NCBI RefSeq assembly: GCF_001274935.1
Contig: NZ_LILC01000037.1
Location: forward strand, 248,001-312,000
Source: Priestia koreensis
Lineage (GTDB): Bacteria > Bacillota > Bacilli > Bacillales > Bacillaceae_H
Direction: 5' to 3'
DNA: 64,000 nucleotides
In this document: positions 34,051-43,268 of the stretch, one piece after another
Position numbering within the stretch: position 1 is the stretch's first letter
How the letters are laid out: each line of letters starts with the position of its first letter
Translations under genes and position numbers: made by a program
The notes under the pieces: model-generated
Databases searched by the model: none
Seen by the model: only the letters and a program-made list of their open reading frames with translations
Told to the model about the DNA's origin: nothing

Positions 34051-34878
34051 TTATTTTACTAGGTCTGCTACAAATTTCGGTAAAGCAAATGCTGCTTTGT
34101 GAATATCTTTTGTATAGTATTTTGTATCCATGTCATGGAAGCGATCTTCACTTACTTCAAGTGGATCGTGCTTCTTAGAACCGATTGTGAACGTCCAAAG
34201 ACCACTTGGATACGTCGGAATGTTCGCCACGTATAAACGTGTAATTGGGAAGATTTCACGAACGTCACGTTGAACGTTTGTGATTAGTTCTGGTGTGAAC
34301 CAAGGGTTGTCTGTTTGAGCAACAAATACACCGTCTTCTTTTAATGCTTTTGAAATTCCAGCATAGAAGCCTTTTGTGAATAAGTTAACAGCTGGTCCTA
34401 CTGGTTCAGTAGAATCAACCATGATAACATCGTACACGTTTTCGCTTTCAGCAATGTGCATGAAGCCATCGTCTACTTTTACTTCAACACGAGGATCTTC
34501 AAGAGCGCCAGCAATGCTTGGCAAGAACTTTTTAGAGTACTCGATTACTTTACCGTCGATTTCAACAAGCGTTGCTTTTTTCACGCTTGGATGTTTTAGT
34601 ACTTCACGAATTACTCCGCCATCTCCTCCGCCAACAACTAATACGTTTTCTGGGTTTGGATGTGTAAATAACGGTACATGTGCAACCATTTCGTGATAAA
34701 CGAATTCATCTTTTTCAGTTGTCATAACCATGCCGTCTAGTACTAACATGTTACCGAACTCTTCTGTTTCAATCATATCTAACTTTTGAAAATCTGTTTG
34801 CTCTGTATGTAACGTGCGTTTAATTTTCGCCGTAATTCCAAAATTCTTTGTTTGTTTCTCAGTAAACCATAATTCCAT
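34051..34878 (-). CDS. speE: Spermidine synthase
   Basis: Aminopropyltransferase joining putrescine with decarboxylated S-adenosylmethionine. The 275-residue protein has the signature VLVVGGGDGGVIREVLKH (near 80-97), DDGFMH, and the catalytic MVDSTEPVGPA (Asp near 155). Length matches the family. Its start at 34878 is preceded by a GGAAG-type ribosome-binding site; it is divergent from pbpG. Confidence 0.97.
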   Translation of the reverse strand: MELWFTEKQTKNFGITAKIKRTLHTEQTDFQKLDMIETEEFGNMLVLDGMVMTTEKDEFVYHEMVAHVPLFTHPNPENVLVVGGGDGGVIREVLKHPSVKKATLVEIDGKVIEYSKKFLPSIAGALEDPRVEVKVDDGFMHIAESENVYDVIMVDSTEPVGPAVNLFTKGFYAGISKALKEDGVFVAQTDNPWFTPELITNVQRDVREIFPITRLYVANIPTYPSGLWTFTIGSKKHDPLEVSEDRFHDMDTKYYTKDIHKAAFALPKFVADLVK

Positions 34879-35054
34879 CTCTTCAACTTCCTTTCTATTC
34901 TTAGAGTGAATTCAAGGATAGGTTTCCCTAACACAAGTAATACAAACACGAAATCAGTATAGAGGAATCTAGCAAAATTGCAAGAAAAATTTTAGCCGGA
35001 TTGAAAACGGATGCTATTCATTGCTAGATTTCGCTCTCTATTTTATAGAGAGAC

Positions 35055-35084
35055 GTTTAAAAAATCGTTTTTCACCTCATACTG
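35055..35084 (+). promoter_or_regulatory. Candidate forespore promoter of pbpG
   Basis: GTTTA (35055-35059), 15 bases, then CCTCATACTG (35075-35084). The spacing and the TCATACTG core are the same as in the spoIIR candidate, and the pattern also fits sigma-G (CATnnTA). B. subtilis pbpG is forespore expressed. Confidence 0.5.
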
Positions 35085-35113
35085 ATTGCTAAAAGAGTAC
35101 GGGAGGGTGAAAG

Positions 35114-37174
35114 ATGGAGATCATTTTCATAGAGCGTTTGAAAAAAGCGAGAAAATATATCCGAATGGGCATTCTGTTGGCTTTATTAGCATGTGTTCTT
35201 TTTCTCATTGGCTTCGGTCTCCTATTCACCTACGCAAAAGTAGCTGGACCTCCACCTCTATCTGTTCCGCAAACTGTTACGTTCTATGCACAGGATGGGA
35301 GCGTCATTGGAGAAATGAGTCACGGAGAGAAACGTTACTGGGTGCCTTTGAAAGATATTTCTCCGTTCTTAACCGCTGCGACAGTATCGATTGAAGATCA
35401 GCACTTTTACCAACATCATGGCTTTGATGGAAAGCGAATTGGTGGTGCGATTGTCGCTGATATTAAGGCGGGCGCAAAAGTACAAGGTGCAAGTACAATT
35501 ACGCAACAGTATGCGCGAAATCTGTTTCTTGGTCATGACAAAACATGGGAGCGTAAAATTGTTGAAGCGCTTTATACTGTGCGACTGGAAACAAACTATA
35601 CGAAGGCGCAAATTTTAGAAGGTTATTTAAACACCATTTACTACGGGCACGGAGCTTATGGAGTAGAAGCCGCATCACGTTTTTACTTTGGTAAATCAGC
35701 GAAAGATTTAACACTTGCAGAAGCATCGATCCTAGCTGGAATCCCAAAAGGTCCTACCTACTATTCGCCGATGGATCATTTGGAGAATGCTAAATCACGA
35801 CAAAAGCTAATTTTACGCGCTATGGTTCGCAATCACAAAATTAGCCAAAAAGAAGCGTTATCTGCTCAAACCGTGGCACTCAGCTTCGGTACAAAACCAT
35901 ATATTGAAAAAGAACAGCTTGCTCCTTACTTTGTAGATAGTGCTAAAGCGCAGCTTATTAATGAATTAAAGATTGATCCTGATATGATTAAAACGAAAGG
36001 GTTAAAGGTATATACAACCCTCAACCCTTCCTTACAAAAGATTGCGGAAGAAACCGTTCGGAGCACGGTTGCGGATTATTCCGATATTCAAATTGCACTC
36101 ACTGCCATCAACCCGAATAATGGACAAGTGCAAGCTCTTGTGGGTGGGCGTGACTATGAACAAAGCTCTTTTAATCGCGCCACGCAGGCTGTTCGACAGC
36201 CTGGATCGACGATGAAGCCCTTTCTGTATTATGCAGCATTAAAAGAAGGATTCACGCCTTCAACGGAAATGAAGAGCGAGCCAACCACTTTCACGATGGC
36301 AGATGGCGTATCCAAATACACACCGAGCAACTACAACAATTATTATGCCGATGGCCCAATTACGCTTGCTCAGGCAATTGCTCTTTCAGACAACGTGTAT
36401 GCTGTAAAAACCGATATGTTCATTGGGGAAAAAAAGTTGATTGAGACTGCCAAACTTCTAGGCATCTCCACTCCTCTTAAAGAGGTTCCTTCACTTGCCC
36501 TAGGTACGTCGGGAGTGAAGCAAGTTGAAATGGCTAACGCCTACGGAATTCTAGCAAACGGTGGAAAAGAAGTGAAGCCATCCTTCATTCAACGAATCGA
36601 AACGTACGATGGACAAACGGTCTATGAGGAACCCATTCAACAAAAGCAGCTGTTAGATCCTAAAGTTGCTTTTGTCACGAATCAGTTGATGACAGGCATG
36701 TTTGATCCAAAGTTAAATGATTATACGTCTGTAACAGGCACACCGATTTTAAAACAGCTTTCCCACGATTACTCTGGAAAGTCTGGTACAACGCTGACAG
36801 ACAGCTGGATGATCGGCTCATCTCCAGAGCTCACTACAGCCGTTTGGTCTGGCTATGATGATAATCGAGAAATGACGTCACCACCTGAACGTAAATATAC
36901 GAAAGAAATTTGGGCGACTTTTATGGAGAAGGCTCTTCGAAATCAAGGAGCTTCTAGTTTTTCTACGCCAAAAGGAGTCGTTGGTGTACTTGTAAACCCT
37001 GATAATGGAAAGCTAGCTACATCAACCTGCCCTGTGGCTCGCCTTACTTATTACGTAAAAGGAACAGAACCTACTGAGTACTGTACAGAGCATCTGCACC
37101 ACAAAAAAGTAAAGAAAGTAAAACCTGCTCCACAAAAGCATTGGTATAATTCCTTATGGGATTGGGTGAGATAA
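35114..37174 (+). CDS. pbpG: Class A penicillin-binding protein 2D
   Basis: Bifunctional peptidoglycan glycosyltransferase and transpeptidase; in B. subtilis PbpG helps make germ-cell-wall primordium in the forespore. The 686-residue protein has an N-terminal membrane helix (IRMGILLALLACVLFLIGFGLLF begins near residue 17), the glycosyltransferase domain with EDQHFYQHHGFD and GASTITQQYARN, and the transpeptidase motifs S-x-x-K (PGSTMKPF), S-D-N (LSDNVYAVK) and K-S-G-T. ATG is preceded by GGGAGGGTG. Convergent with ywhD. Confidence 0.94.
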   Translation: MEIIFIERLKKARKYIRMGILLALLACVLFLIGFGLLFTYAKVAGPPPLSVPQTVTFYAQDGSVIGEMSHGEKRYWVPLKDISPFLTAATVSIEDQHFYQHHGFDGKRIGGAIVADIKAGAKVQGASTITQQYARNLFLGHDKTWERKIVEALYTVRLETNYTKAQILEGYLNTIYYGHGAYGVEAASRFYFGKSAKDLTLAEASILAGIPKGPTYYSPMDHLENAKSRQKLILRAMVRNHKISQKEALSAQTVALSFGTKPYIEKEQLAPYFVDSAKAQLINELKIDPDMIKTKGLKVYTTLNPSLQKIAEETVRSTVADYSDIQIALTAINPNNGQVQALVGGRDYEQSSFNRATQAVRQPGSTMKPFLYYAALKEGFTPSTEMKSEPTTFTMADGVSKYTPSNYNNYYADGPITLAQAIALSDNVYAVKTDMFIGEKKLIETAKLLGISTPLKEVPSLALGTSGVKQVEMANAYGILANGGKEVKPSFIQRIETYDGQTVYEEPIQQKQLLDPKVAFVTNQLMTGMFDPKLNDYTSVTGTPILKQLSHDYSGKSGTTLTDSWMIGSSPELTTAVWSGYDDNREMTSPPERKYTKEIWATFMEKALRNQGASSFSTPKGVVGVLVNPDNGKLATSTCPVARLTYYVKGTEPTEYCTEHLHHKKVKKVKPAPQKHWYNSLWDWVR

Positions 37175-37176
37175 AA

Positions 37177-37210
37177 AAACGCCGCTTGTCAAAAATGACA
37201 AGCGGCGTTT
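37177..37210. terminator. Shared terminator of pbpG and ywhD
   Basis: AAACGCCGCTTGTC and GACAAGCGGCGTTT are perfect inverted repeats with a six-base loop, lying between convergent genes. Confidence 0.9.
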
Positions 37211-37214
37211 TGCT

Positions 37215-37724
37215 TTATTCTAAACCTGCTTTTAATTCATCGCTTGAACGTTCCCAAAGCTCCTCATTATGAGATTTTAGGAAGTCGCGTAACAGATGCT
37301 TAGACTTTTCATCCATATGATCGACCATGATATGTCGTTTCATTGATTTATCCATTTTGTTTACGTGCTCTGGCAATGATTTATACCCACGACGGGCTTC
37401 ACGATTAACGGTCATCTCACATGCCGTCGCACCTGCGTAATAAGGTCCCTCTGCACGACGATCAATCGTTACCCAAACGAGCCAATAAAGTTTCCCTTCA
37501 GGTGCATCTTCACGATTCGGTAAAAACTTAATACCTCGCTCAACAGCGCTTCTTGCATGCATAGCGCCAATATCAACAAATGCTTCTCCGTCCTCTGGAC
37601 AGACGAATACAGGTGAAATATTATCAAGGCTCAATGCCCCTACACCGAAGCCTCCGTGGCCATCTGTTGGGTCATTTTTGATGATATTAAATCCTAGTTT
37701 CTTTTTCTTAGGTTGTTCTTCCAT
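37215..37724 (-). CDS. ywhD: YwhD family protein
   Basis: A 169-residue conserved Bacillus protein of unknown function. Only whole-protein resemblance to YwhD supports the call: lysine-rich start (KKKKLGFNIIKNDPTDGHGGFGVGALSLDN), a central VNREARRGYKSLP and a charged helical end. No signal peptide, membrane segment or catalytic signature is visible. It starts 12 bases after ywhC ends, so it is probably cotranscribed with it. Confidence 0.85.
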   Translation of the reverse strand: MEEQPKKKKLGFNIIKNDPTDGHGGFGVGALSLDNISPVFVCPEDGEAFVDIGAMHARSAVERGIKFLPNREDAPEGKLYWLVWVTIDRRAEGPYYAGATACEMTVNREARRGYKSLPEHVNKMDKSMKRHIMVDHMDEKSKHLLRDFLKSHNEELWERSSDELKAGLE

Positions 37725-37736
37725 CTTACATCCTCC

Positions 37737-38396
37737 TTAAAAACCAATAATCGGTCGTAAAATCATATCAATTAGATTTGCTAAAAATGGGATTCCGACA
37801 TTGTAAATCGGACTAATGACAAACTGATCGAGTGGCGTAATCACGATGACCAAAAAGAGGAAAATCCCCCATGGTTCGTATTGTGTCATTCTTGCTCGAA
37901 CAGGGTTCGGCACAAGATCTTCAATTACTCGATAACCATCTAGCGGTGGAAACGGCAGTAAGTTAAAGAGAAACAGCAATAGATTGATGGTCATGAACAT
38001 ATTAAAGAAGCGAAATACAAACTCATGACTGACACTGTCTACTCCTAATCTTAGACAAATATACCATACAGCAACCCCAATAAATGCTAGAATAAAGTTA
38101 CTAATCGGGCCTGCAATCGACACAAGAACTCCAGCAAGTCTAGGGCGTTTAAAATAAAAACGATTCACTGGTACTGGTCGTGCCCAACCAAATCCTCCTA
38201 TGATTAAAAACAATGTACCCAAAGGATCCAGGTGAGCCAACGGGGAAAGCGTCAATCTGCCTTGATTTTTGGCTGTTGGATCGCCAAATTTATACGCAAC
38301 GTATGCGTGTGCAAATTCATGAACCGTGAAAGCGATCAACAGCGAAATCACTACAAATGGAATTTGTTCAATCGGAAAGGCTAAAAATTGTTCCAC
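37737..38396 (-). CDS. ywhC: Site-2 protease family membrane metalloprotease YwhC
   Basis: A 219-residue M50-type zinc protease with several membrane helices. The metal motif is HEFAH in FTVHEFAHAYVAYKFGD (near residue 28) and the third ligand lies in LLPFPPLDGYRV (near 150), so the active site is complete. This short form lacks PDZ domains. The substrate is unknown; such proteases usually cut membrane-embedded regulators. Upstream of ywhD in the same direction, as in B. subtilis. Confidence 0.9.
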   Translation of the reverse strand: MEQFLAFPIEQIPFVVISLLIAFTVHEFAHAYVAYKFGDPTAKNQGRLTLSPLAHLDPLGTLFLIIGGFGWARPVPVNRFYFKRPRLAGVLVSIAGPISNFILAFIGVAVWYICLRLGVDSVSHEFVFRFFNMFMTINLLLFLFNLLPFPPLDGYRVIEDLVPNPVRARMTQYEPWGIFLFLVIVITPLDQFVISPIYNVGIPFLANLIDMILRPIIGF

Positions 38397-38608
38397 TCCG
38401 TTTCTCCTTTTTGTCTATTTTACGCAAAGCCATGAAGTCAATTCTGCAGTGCCTTTGCGTTCTATTATCTTCAGTATACTATATCGACCTATTCTGTTCA
38501 CTAGAACCGCTATATGCATGGATGTCACTCCTATCCTAGACAGTTGCACGATAAGCCTGAAAAGCAGTACACTAGTATCGAAAACGTTTTCTAAAGGAGG
38601 AACAAAAG

Positions 38609-38794
38609 ATGCCATATGTAACGGTTAAAATGCTAGAAGGTCGTACAGAGGATCAAAAAAGAGCGCTCGTTGAAAAAGTAACAGAAGCAGTGTCAGAAAC
38701 AACAGGTGCATCCAAGGAAAAGGTAACGGTTTTTATTGAAGAAATGTCTAAAAACCACTACGGAGTAGCTGGTAAACGCTTAAGTGATCAATAA
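38609..38794 (+). CDS. ywhB: 4-oxalocrotonate tautomerase family enzyme YwhB
   Basis: A 61-residue tautomerase whose catalytic base is Pro2 once the initiator Met is removed. Arg at position 11 of the mature protein is present; Arg39 of the classic 4-oxalocrotonate tautomerase is replaced by Thr, as I recall for YwhB. Family members tautomerise 2-hydroxymuconate and phenylpyruvate in vitro; the physiological substrate is unknown. AAAGGAGG precedes the ATG. It diverges from ywhC. Confidence 0.93.
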   Translation: MPYVTVKMLEGRTEDQKRALVEKVTEAVSETTGASKEKVTVFIEEMSKNHYGVAGKRLSDQ

Positions 38795-38800
38795 TAGTGA

Positions 38801-38830
38801 GAAAGCGAAATGATTAATCATTTCGCTTTC
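38801..38830. terminator. 30-base perfect palindromic terminator between ywhB and ywgA
   Basis: GAAAGCGAAATGATT is followed directly by its reverse complement. It overlaps the last codons and the stop codon of ywgA (38814-38816), so the hairpin encodes the C terminus of that protein. Confidence 0.8.
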
Positions 38831-39323
38831 GTTGCTTTAATCCCTCAATATACTCGTAGGCTTTTTCGACTTCTTCCACTGTATAACGTTGCTTACTTTT
38901 TAACGTAAACACCTTTTCCTGCACTTCTTCTTTCGATAAGTTTTCAAAATACAATACCGTCGATACAAGCTCTAAAAAGCGTGAGTTCTGTTCGTTCATA
39001 TCACTCATGCATTCCCCTAAACATGGAAGGTCTAGTTCAAAATGGCTTAAAAACTCTTCACCTGAGTCCGTTAATGCATAACGATACTGCATGTATCCGC
39101 CCTTTTTTTCCTTTACTTCATTAATAAATCCTAAATTGCAAAGCTCTTCTACTCGTAGGGTTAACTCCTCGGAATAAGGTCCAAAAAAATGAAAGTTATA
39201 TTTCTCGTAAAACGGGAATTCCAGCTTTTTTGCAATAAAGATCATTTTCTGAAGCTTTTTTCTCCCGACTACCTCCCCTACCGAAGAAAATGCTTTTATA
39301 ATTTTTGCATGCTCATTTAACAA
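38814..39323 (-). CDS. ywgA: YwgA family protein
   Basis: A conserved 169-residue Bacillus protein of unknown function, alpha-helical, with the family-typical KKLQKMIFIAKKLEFPFYEKYNFHFFGPYSEELT near residue 20-55; the pattern resembles a winged-helix or Panacea/SocA-like domain. The frame is open to 39365, but the TTG at 39323 gives the family start (LNEHAKIIKAF) and has GGAG upstream; this start is a guess. It lies directly after the HD-domain gene ywfO. Confidence 0.8.
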   Translation of the reverse strand: MLNEHAKIIKAFSSVGEVVGRKKLQKMIFIAKKLEFPFYEKYNFHFFGPYSEELTLRVEELCNLGFINEVKEKKGGYMQYRYALTDSGEEFLSHFELDLPCLGECMSDMNEQNSRFLELVSTVLYFENLSKEEVQEKVFTLKSKQRYTVEEVEKAYEYIEGLKQRKRND

Positions 39324-39401
39324 AGCCCCTTCAACTCCTATACATACACACCTTATTTTCTTCAATCAGCCGTCTCATATTTACAAAAAGCGAGCTACCC
39401 C

Positions 39402-40709
39402 TTAATGGTCTACTTGCTCTAGTAATTGAAGAATTTTTTCTTTTTCTTTGCAGCTATCTGGCAAATTACGAATTAAATCTTGTGGAAAATACAATTTATG
39501 ATCGGTTCTCTTTTTCCCTGAGATCGACTCTACAATTTCAGATTCTCTTGAAAGCTCGCGCAGTTCTCCGTTTGGCATTAGCAAGTGAATCGGAAGACGC
39601 TCCTCTTCTTCGCCAGGACGATAAAAATCGTATGGAAGATCACTAGATGAATCCACGACTAAATAATAATCGGGATCAATTCCTGCCTTTTCAAATAAAC
39701 GCGTAAGCTCCATCCACATCTTCATCTGTGAATTCGGGTTAAATTCAATGTATTTAAATAGATTTCGGTCTAAAAAACGACGACACAATTCTGCTAAAAT
39801 CGTATCCTCTTCATCCTGCCATGCTTGGAAATAAAACATAATGACTGACTCGTCTAGACGCAAATAATCACGCAGAGAAATCTCTTCTTCAAACAACGAA
39901 TAAAAGTGAACAGGTTCTTGTTTGAAAGAGTAATATTCTTGATGAAGATATTTCGCACGATGCAAGATTTTTGTGAGGATCACTTCTGCACTCCTTGTAA
40001 CGGGGTGGAAATAAATCTGCCAATACATTTGGTAGCGACTCATAATGTAGTCCTCTACCGCATGCATGCCGCTATGCTTAATGACCACTTGATCTTCCCT
40101 CGGTCTCATGACGCGCAGAATTCGCTCCATATCAAAGTGCCCGTAGCTTACCCCTGTGTAGTAGGCGTCTCGCTGCAGGTAATCCATTCGATCGGCATCA
40201 ATTTGACTTGAAATCAAACTAACGACTAGCTTGTTTTCATACGTTTTTGCAATAACCTCTGCTACTTTTTTGGGGAAATCATCACCCATTCGACGTAGCA
40301 CATGGTTCACTTCAGTATCTCCGAGAATAATAGCCTGTGTAAAATCTTCATGATCAAGGTGAAATACCTTTTCAAACGAATGTGAAAAAGGTCCGTGCCC
40401 TAAATCATGTAAAAGCGCTGCACATAAACACAATAAGCGCTCATCCTGATTCCAATGCTCTCTTTCTCTAAAGACATCATCAATAATTCGACGAATAATT
40501 TCATAGACACCTAGAGAGTGATTAAATCGACTGTGCTCTGCCCCGTGGAACGTTAAATAAGTAGTTCCTAACTGGCGGATACGACGAAGACGTTGAAATT
40601 CGGACGTTCCAATTAAATCCCAAATAAGCTTGTCCCGAACATGTACATAGCGATGAACAGGATCTTTAAATACTTTTTCTTCACTTAGTTTTCCATTAGG
40701 ATAGGTCAT
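39402..40709 (-). CDS. ywfO: HD-domain phosphohydrolase YwfO
   Basis: A 435-residue dNTP triphosphohydrolase-like protein. The HD metal site is visible as HSRFNHSLGVYEII (near residue 55) and LLHDLGHGPFSHSFE (near 105), with the later Asp in SSQIDADRMDYLQRDAYYTG (near 170). B. subtilis YwfO is also HD-type; nucleotide hydrolysis is inferred from the family. Length is normal and the N-terminal KVFKDPVHRYVHVRDKLIWDLI is typical. A 280-base gap with nothing recognisable precedes it. Confidence 0.9.
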   Translation of the reverse strand: MTYPNGKLSEEKVFKDPVHRYVHVRDKLIWDLIGTSEFQRLRRIRQLGTTYLTFHGAEHSRFNHSLGVYEIIRRIIDDVFREREHWNQDERLLCLCAALLHDLGHGPFSHSFEKVFHLDHEDFTQAIILGDTEVNHVLRRMGDDFPKKVAEVIAKTYENKLVVSLISSQIDADRMDYLQRDAYYTGVSYGHFDMERILRVMRPREDQVVIKHSGMHAVEDYIMSRYQMYWQIYFHPVTRSAEVILTKILHRAKYLHQEYYSFKQEPVHFYSLFEEEISLRDYLRLDESVIMFYFQAWQDEEDTILAELCRRFLDRNLFKYIEFNPNSQMKMWMELTRLFEKAGIDPDYYLVVDSSSDLPYDFYRPGEEEERLPIHLLMPNGELRELSRESEIVESISGKKRTDHKLYFPQDLIRNLPDSCKEKEKILQLLEQVDH

Positions 40710-40954
40710 CTATATACCTCTCTGTCTTCACTTGTTTATCTAATCTGAATCTACTTCATAAGTGAGTGTAGGGCCCTTGCCCTCGATGTGATAAGCATCT
40801 CTTTTGTTAAGAGTTTCGCTGCTCCAAAGTACGTTTCTCTATACATCCATATGCTTTTTAAGCGGTTGATGTAAAAGGAGTTTTTTGGTACTTGTTCTCT
40901 GTTACATAATTCAACATTTTCCCTGTTTTCTCCTACATCAATCGTTAAAAGAAT

Positions 40955-40993
40955 GAAAAAATCACCCTGTGCAAGACAAAGGCGATTTTTAAT
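40955..40993 (-). terminator. Terminator after the DUF1450 gene
   Basis: AAAAATCGCC and GGTGATTTTTT on the minus strand form an imperfect hairpin overlapping the last codons and ending in a T run. Confidence 0.65.
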
Positions 40994-41216
40994 TTTTATT
41001 CAATTTCTTATTAATTTTTTCAATCAATTCATCTTCTGTTGGTGCTGCAACAGGACGATTATTGACGAACGCAAATGACTTTTTACGTCCTGGTCCACAA
41101 TATGACTGACAGCCGACTTTAATCTCGGCACATTCATCTATCTTCTTAAGTCGAGGCGTTAACGTTTTAATATTCGTTGCCTGACAATCATCACAAATAC
41201 GAAATTCATTTGCCAT
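40989..41216 (-). CDS. DUF1450 family small protein
   Basis: A 75-residue protein of the YuzB-like DUF1450 family. Cysteines occur in ICDDCQ and VGCQSYCGPGRKKSFAFVNNRPVAAPT; the CxSYCG block is the family signature and could bind a metal or iron-sulfur cluster, although this is unproven. The end is a helical KINKKLNKN tail. It stands alone between ywfO and rsfA. I cannot name the gene reliably. Confidence 0.8.
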   Translation of the reverse strand: MANEFRICDDCQATNIKTLTPRLKKIDECAEIKVGCQSYCGPGRKKSFAFVNNRPVAAPTEDELIEKINKKLNKN

Positions 41217-41358
41217 TTCTTACAATCCTTTCGCTACAGACTGAATAATTCTGCTTGGCCTAAAGGGTATTTTACAGTTATTTATAATTCAATGCAACCT
41301 ATACTGAGAGGAATGTTATTGGGATAATCTTAAAAATTACCATACTGCTAGAATAATG

Positions 41359-41388
41359 GTATAAACCGCAACAGAATTGTCCATGCTG
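41359..41388 (+). promoter_or_regulatory. Candidate sigma-G/sigma-F promoter of rsfA
   Basis: GTATA (41359-41363) and CATGCTG (41382-41388) are 18 bases apart, agreeing with the sigma-G pattern GnATR / CATnnTA at all but one position. The site is 58 bases before the rsfA start. Confidence 0.45.
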
Positions 41389-41445
41389 ATAGTACCAAAC
41401 ACTGACTAACATTAGGAAACAACAAATAGTAGGGAGTTGAAGAGT

Positions 41446-42219
41446 ATGAAAGAAAGACAAGATGCATGGACAGAAGAAAATGATTTATTACTAGCTGAAA
41501 CCGTTCTCCGTCATGTTCGAGAAGGAAGTACACAGCTAAATGCTTTTGAGGAAGTGGGTGACCAGCTTAACCGCACATCTGCTGCCTGTGGATTCCGTTG
41601 GAACGCTGTCGTTCGTCATCAGTACGAAAAAGCACTACAGCTAGCTAAGAAACAACGCAAACAGCGTATGCGTGCATTAGGACAGACAAACGGCAAGAAA
41701 AAGCTGTTGTACAATCCTCCTGTTTCGCTACTAAATCAATTAGATCACATTGATGACTTAGATAGTCTAGAAGAAGAAATGATTCAATCCACCGTCTCAG
41801 CAACATTCCCAGTACCAGCTGAGGACCATGTGGAGGAAGAGATTGCTCCAAAAGTGGAACTACCTGCTGTCACAGTCGCGCCTACAGCTACTGTCAGTAA
41901 ACCTTCATCAGGTCTCTCTTTGGATCAAGTCATTCTTTTCTTACAATCCATGCGGTCTCAAAATTTAAATTCAGAGATCTTTAAAAACCAAAATCACCAG
42001 CTCATGCGTGAGAACGAAGAGCTTCGTATGAAAAATAAAGAACTAGTAAAACGTGTAGAAGAGCTCGAAGCAGACACAACTACTATTCAAGAAGACTACG
42101 AAACATTAATGAAGATCATGAATCGTGCCCGTAATTTTGTTCTGTTTGAGGAAGAAGACCGCGCGACAACAAAGTTCAAAATGGACCGAAATGGCAACCT
42201 TGAAAAATTAGCTGAATAG
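41446..42219 (+). CDS. rsfA: Prespore-specific regulator RsfA
   Basis: A forespore transcription factor that in B. subtilis modulates the sigma-F regulon. The N-terminal SANT/Myb-like domain (RQDAWTEENDLLLAETVLRHVREGSTQLNAFEEVGDQLNRTSAACGFRWN, residues 3-53) binds DNA; a variable acidic linker follows, and the C-terminal region is a coiled coil (MRENEELRMKNKELVKRVEELEAD). A TTG nine bases upstream also opens the frame, but the ATG at 41446 has AGTAGGGAG at proper distance. 257 residues. Confidence 0.92.
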   Translation: MKERQDAWTEENDLLLAETVLRHVREGSTQLNAFEEVGDQLNRTSAACGFRWNAVVRHQYEKALQLAKKQRKQRMRALGQTNGKKKLLYNPPVSLLNQLDHIDDLDSLEEEMIQSTVSATFPVPAEDHVEEEIAPKVELPAVTVAPTATVSKPSSGLSLDQVILFLQSMRSQNLNSEIFKNQNHQLMRENEELRMKNKELVKRVEELEADTTTIQEDYETLMKIMNRARNFVLFEEEDRATTKFKMDRNGNLEKLAE

Positions 42220-42232
42220 GTTTGAAGATCGG

Positions 42233-42275
42233 AAAGGATCGTGCCTCTCTTTTAGTATGAGAGGCACGATCCTTT
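42233..42275 (+). terminator. Terminator after rsfA
   Basis: AAAGGATCGTGCCTCTC pairs perfectly with GAGAGGCACGATCCTTT, followed by TTGTATTTG. Confidence 0.88.
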
Positions 42276-42378
42276 TGTATTTGTCTAAAAGTCATTCCGC
42301 TATATTATGGTATAATATCAAAGGTTTAGTCCATGACTGCTACTCAAAAGCAAGTCATGAAAAGAGGGAGTTTTATAC

Positions 42379-43230
42379 ATGAGTACAAGTCTATCCTTAC
42401 TAGCGCAGCCAAAATGGCGAATTATAGATCAATCGAGTCTCGGACCACAGTTTGATGCTCTTCATTCTTTTGCAATGGACGATACGCTTTGCACATCTGT
42501 TGGTTCGGGAGATTCTCCTGCCACAATGCGCTCATGGGTTCATCATCAAACGATCGTATTAGGTATTCAAGATACCCGTCTTCCCCATCTTGAGGACGGC
42601 ATTCGCTATCTAGAAGAACAAGGCTATCGTGTAATTGTCCGTAATTCCGGGGGACTAGCAGTTGTATTAGATGAAGGCGTGCTGAACGTTTCGCTTATTT
42701 TCCGGGATACTGAAAAAGGAATTGATATTAACCGTGGCTATGATGCTATGTGGGAATTAATTCAGGTCATTTTCGCTTCTTATAATGTAAAAATCGAAGC
42801 AAAAGAGATTGTTGGATCTTACTGTCCGGGAAGCTATGACCTCAGTATTAATGACCAAAAATTTGCCGGCATTTCACAGCGTCGCATACGAGGCGGAGTT
42901 GCTGTGCAAATCTATCTTTGTGCGACAGGAAACGGTGCACAAAGGGCCAAGCTTATTCAGAAATTTTATGAAGAAGGTCTTAAAGAGGCAGAAACAAAGT
43001 TCACCTATCCTGTTATCGTACCAGAAACGATGGCATCTCTTACGGAGTTGTTAGGAGAAGAAGTAACGGTTTCATCTTTAATGCTCTCTTTACTGACGGC
43101 ATTGAAAGAATTAGGTGGATCATTAGTACCTGCTTCTTTATCAGAAGAGGAATCCGTTTTATTTGATTATCACTTACAGCGAATGATTGACCGAAACGAA
43201 AAATTCTTGCCCGTCGAAAATGAATCATAA
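42379..43230 (+). CDS. lipL: Octanoyl-[GcvH]:protein N-octanoyltransferase
   Basis: Moves octanoyl from GcvH to the E2 subunits of 2-oxoacid dehydrogenases, the amidotransfer step of Bacillus lipoate assembly. The 283-residue protein has the biotin/lipoate ligase fold, RNSGGLAVVLDEGVLNVSL (near 90), the catalytic Cys149 in VGSYCPGSYDLSI and the Lys in QKFAGISQRR. An extended -10 (TGGTATAAT near 42308-42316) lies upstream. It converges with pta across a shared terminator. Confidence 0.94.
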   Translation: MSTSLSLLAQPKWRIIDQSSLGPQFDALHSFAMDDTLCTSVGSGDSPATMRSWVHHQTIVLGIQDTRLPHLEDGIRYLEEQGYRVIVRNSGGLAVVLDEGVLNVSLIFRDTEKGIDINRGYDAMWELIQVIFASYNVKIEAKEIVGSYCPGSYDLSINDQKFAGISQRRIRGGVAVQIYLCATGNGAQRAKLIQKFYEEGLKEAETKFTYPVIVPETMASLTELLGEEVTVSSLMLSLLTALKELGGSLVPASLSEEESVLFDYHLQRMIDRNEKFLPVENES

Positions 43231-43263
43231 GAAAAAGCCGTTCGAATTCGAACGGCTTTTTTA
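43229..43263. terminator. Shared terminator of lipL and pta
   Basis: AAAAAGCCGTTCGAA followed by its exact reverse complement (43232-43261), with flanking A and T runs. Confidence 0.9.
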
Positions 43264-43268
43264 TAGAA

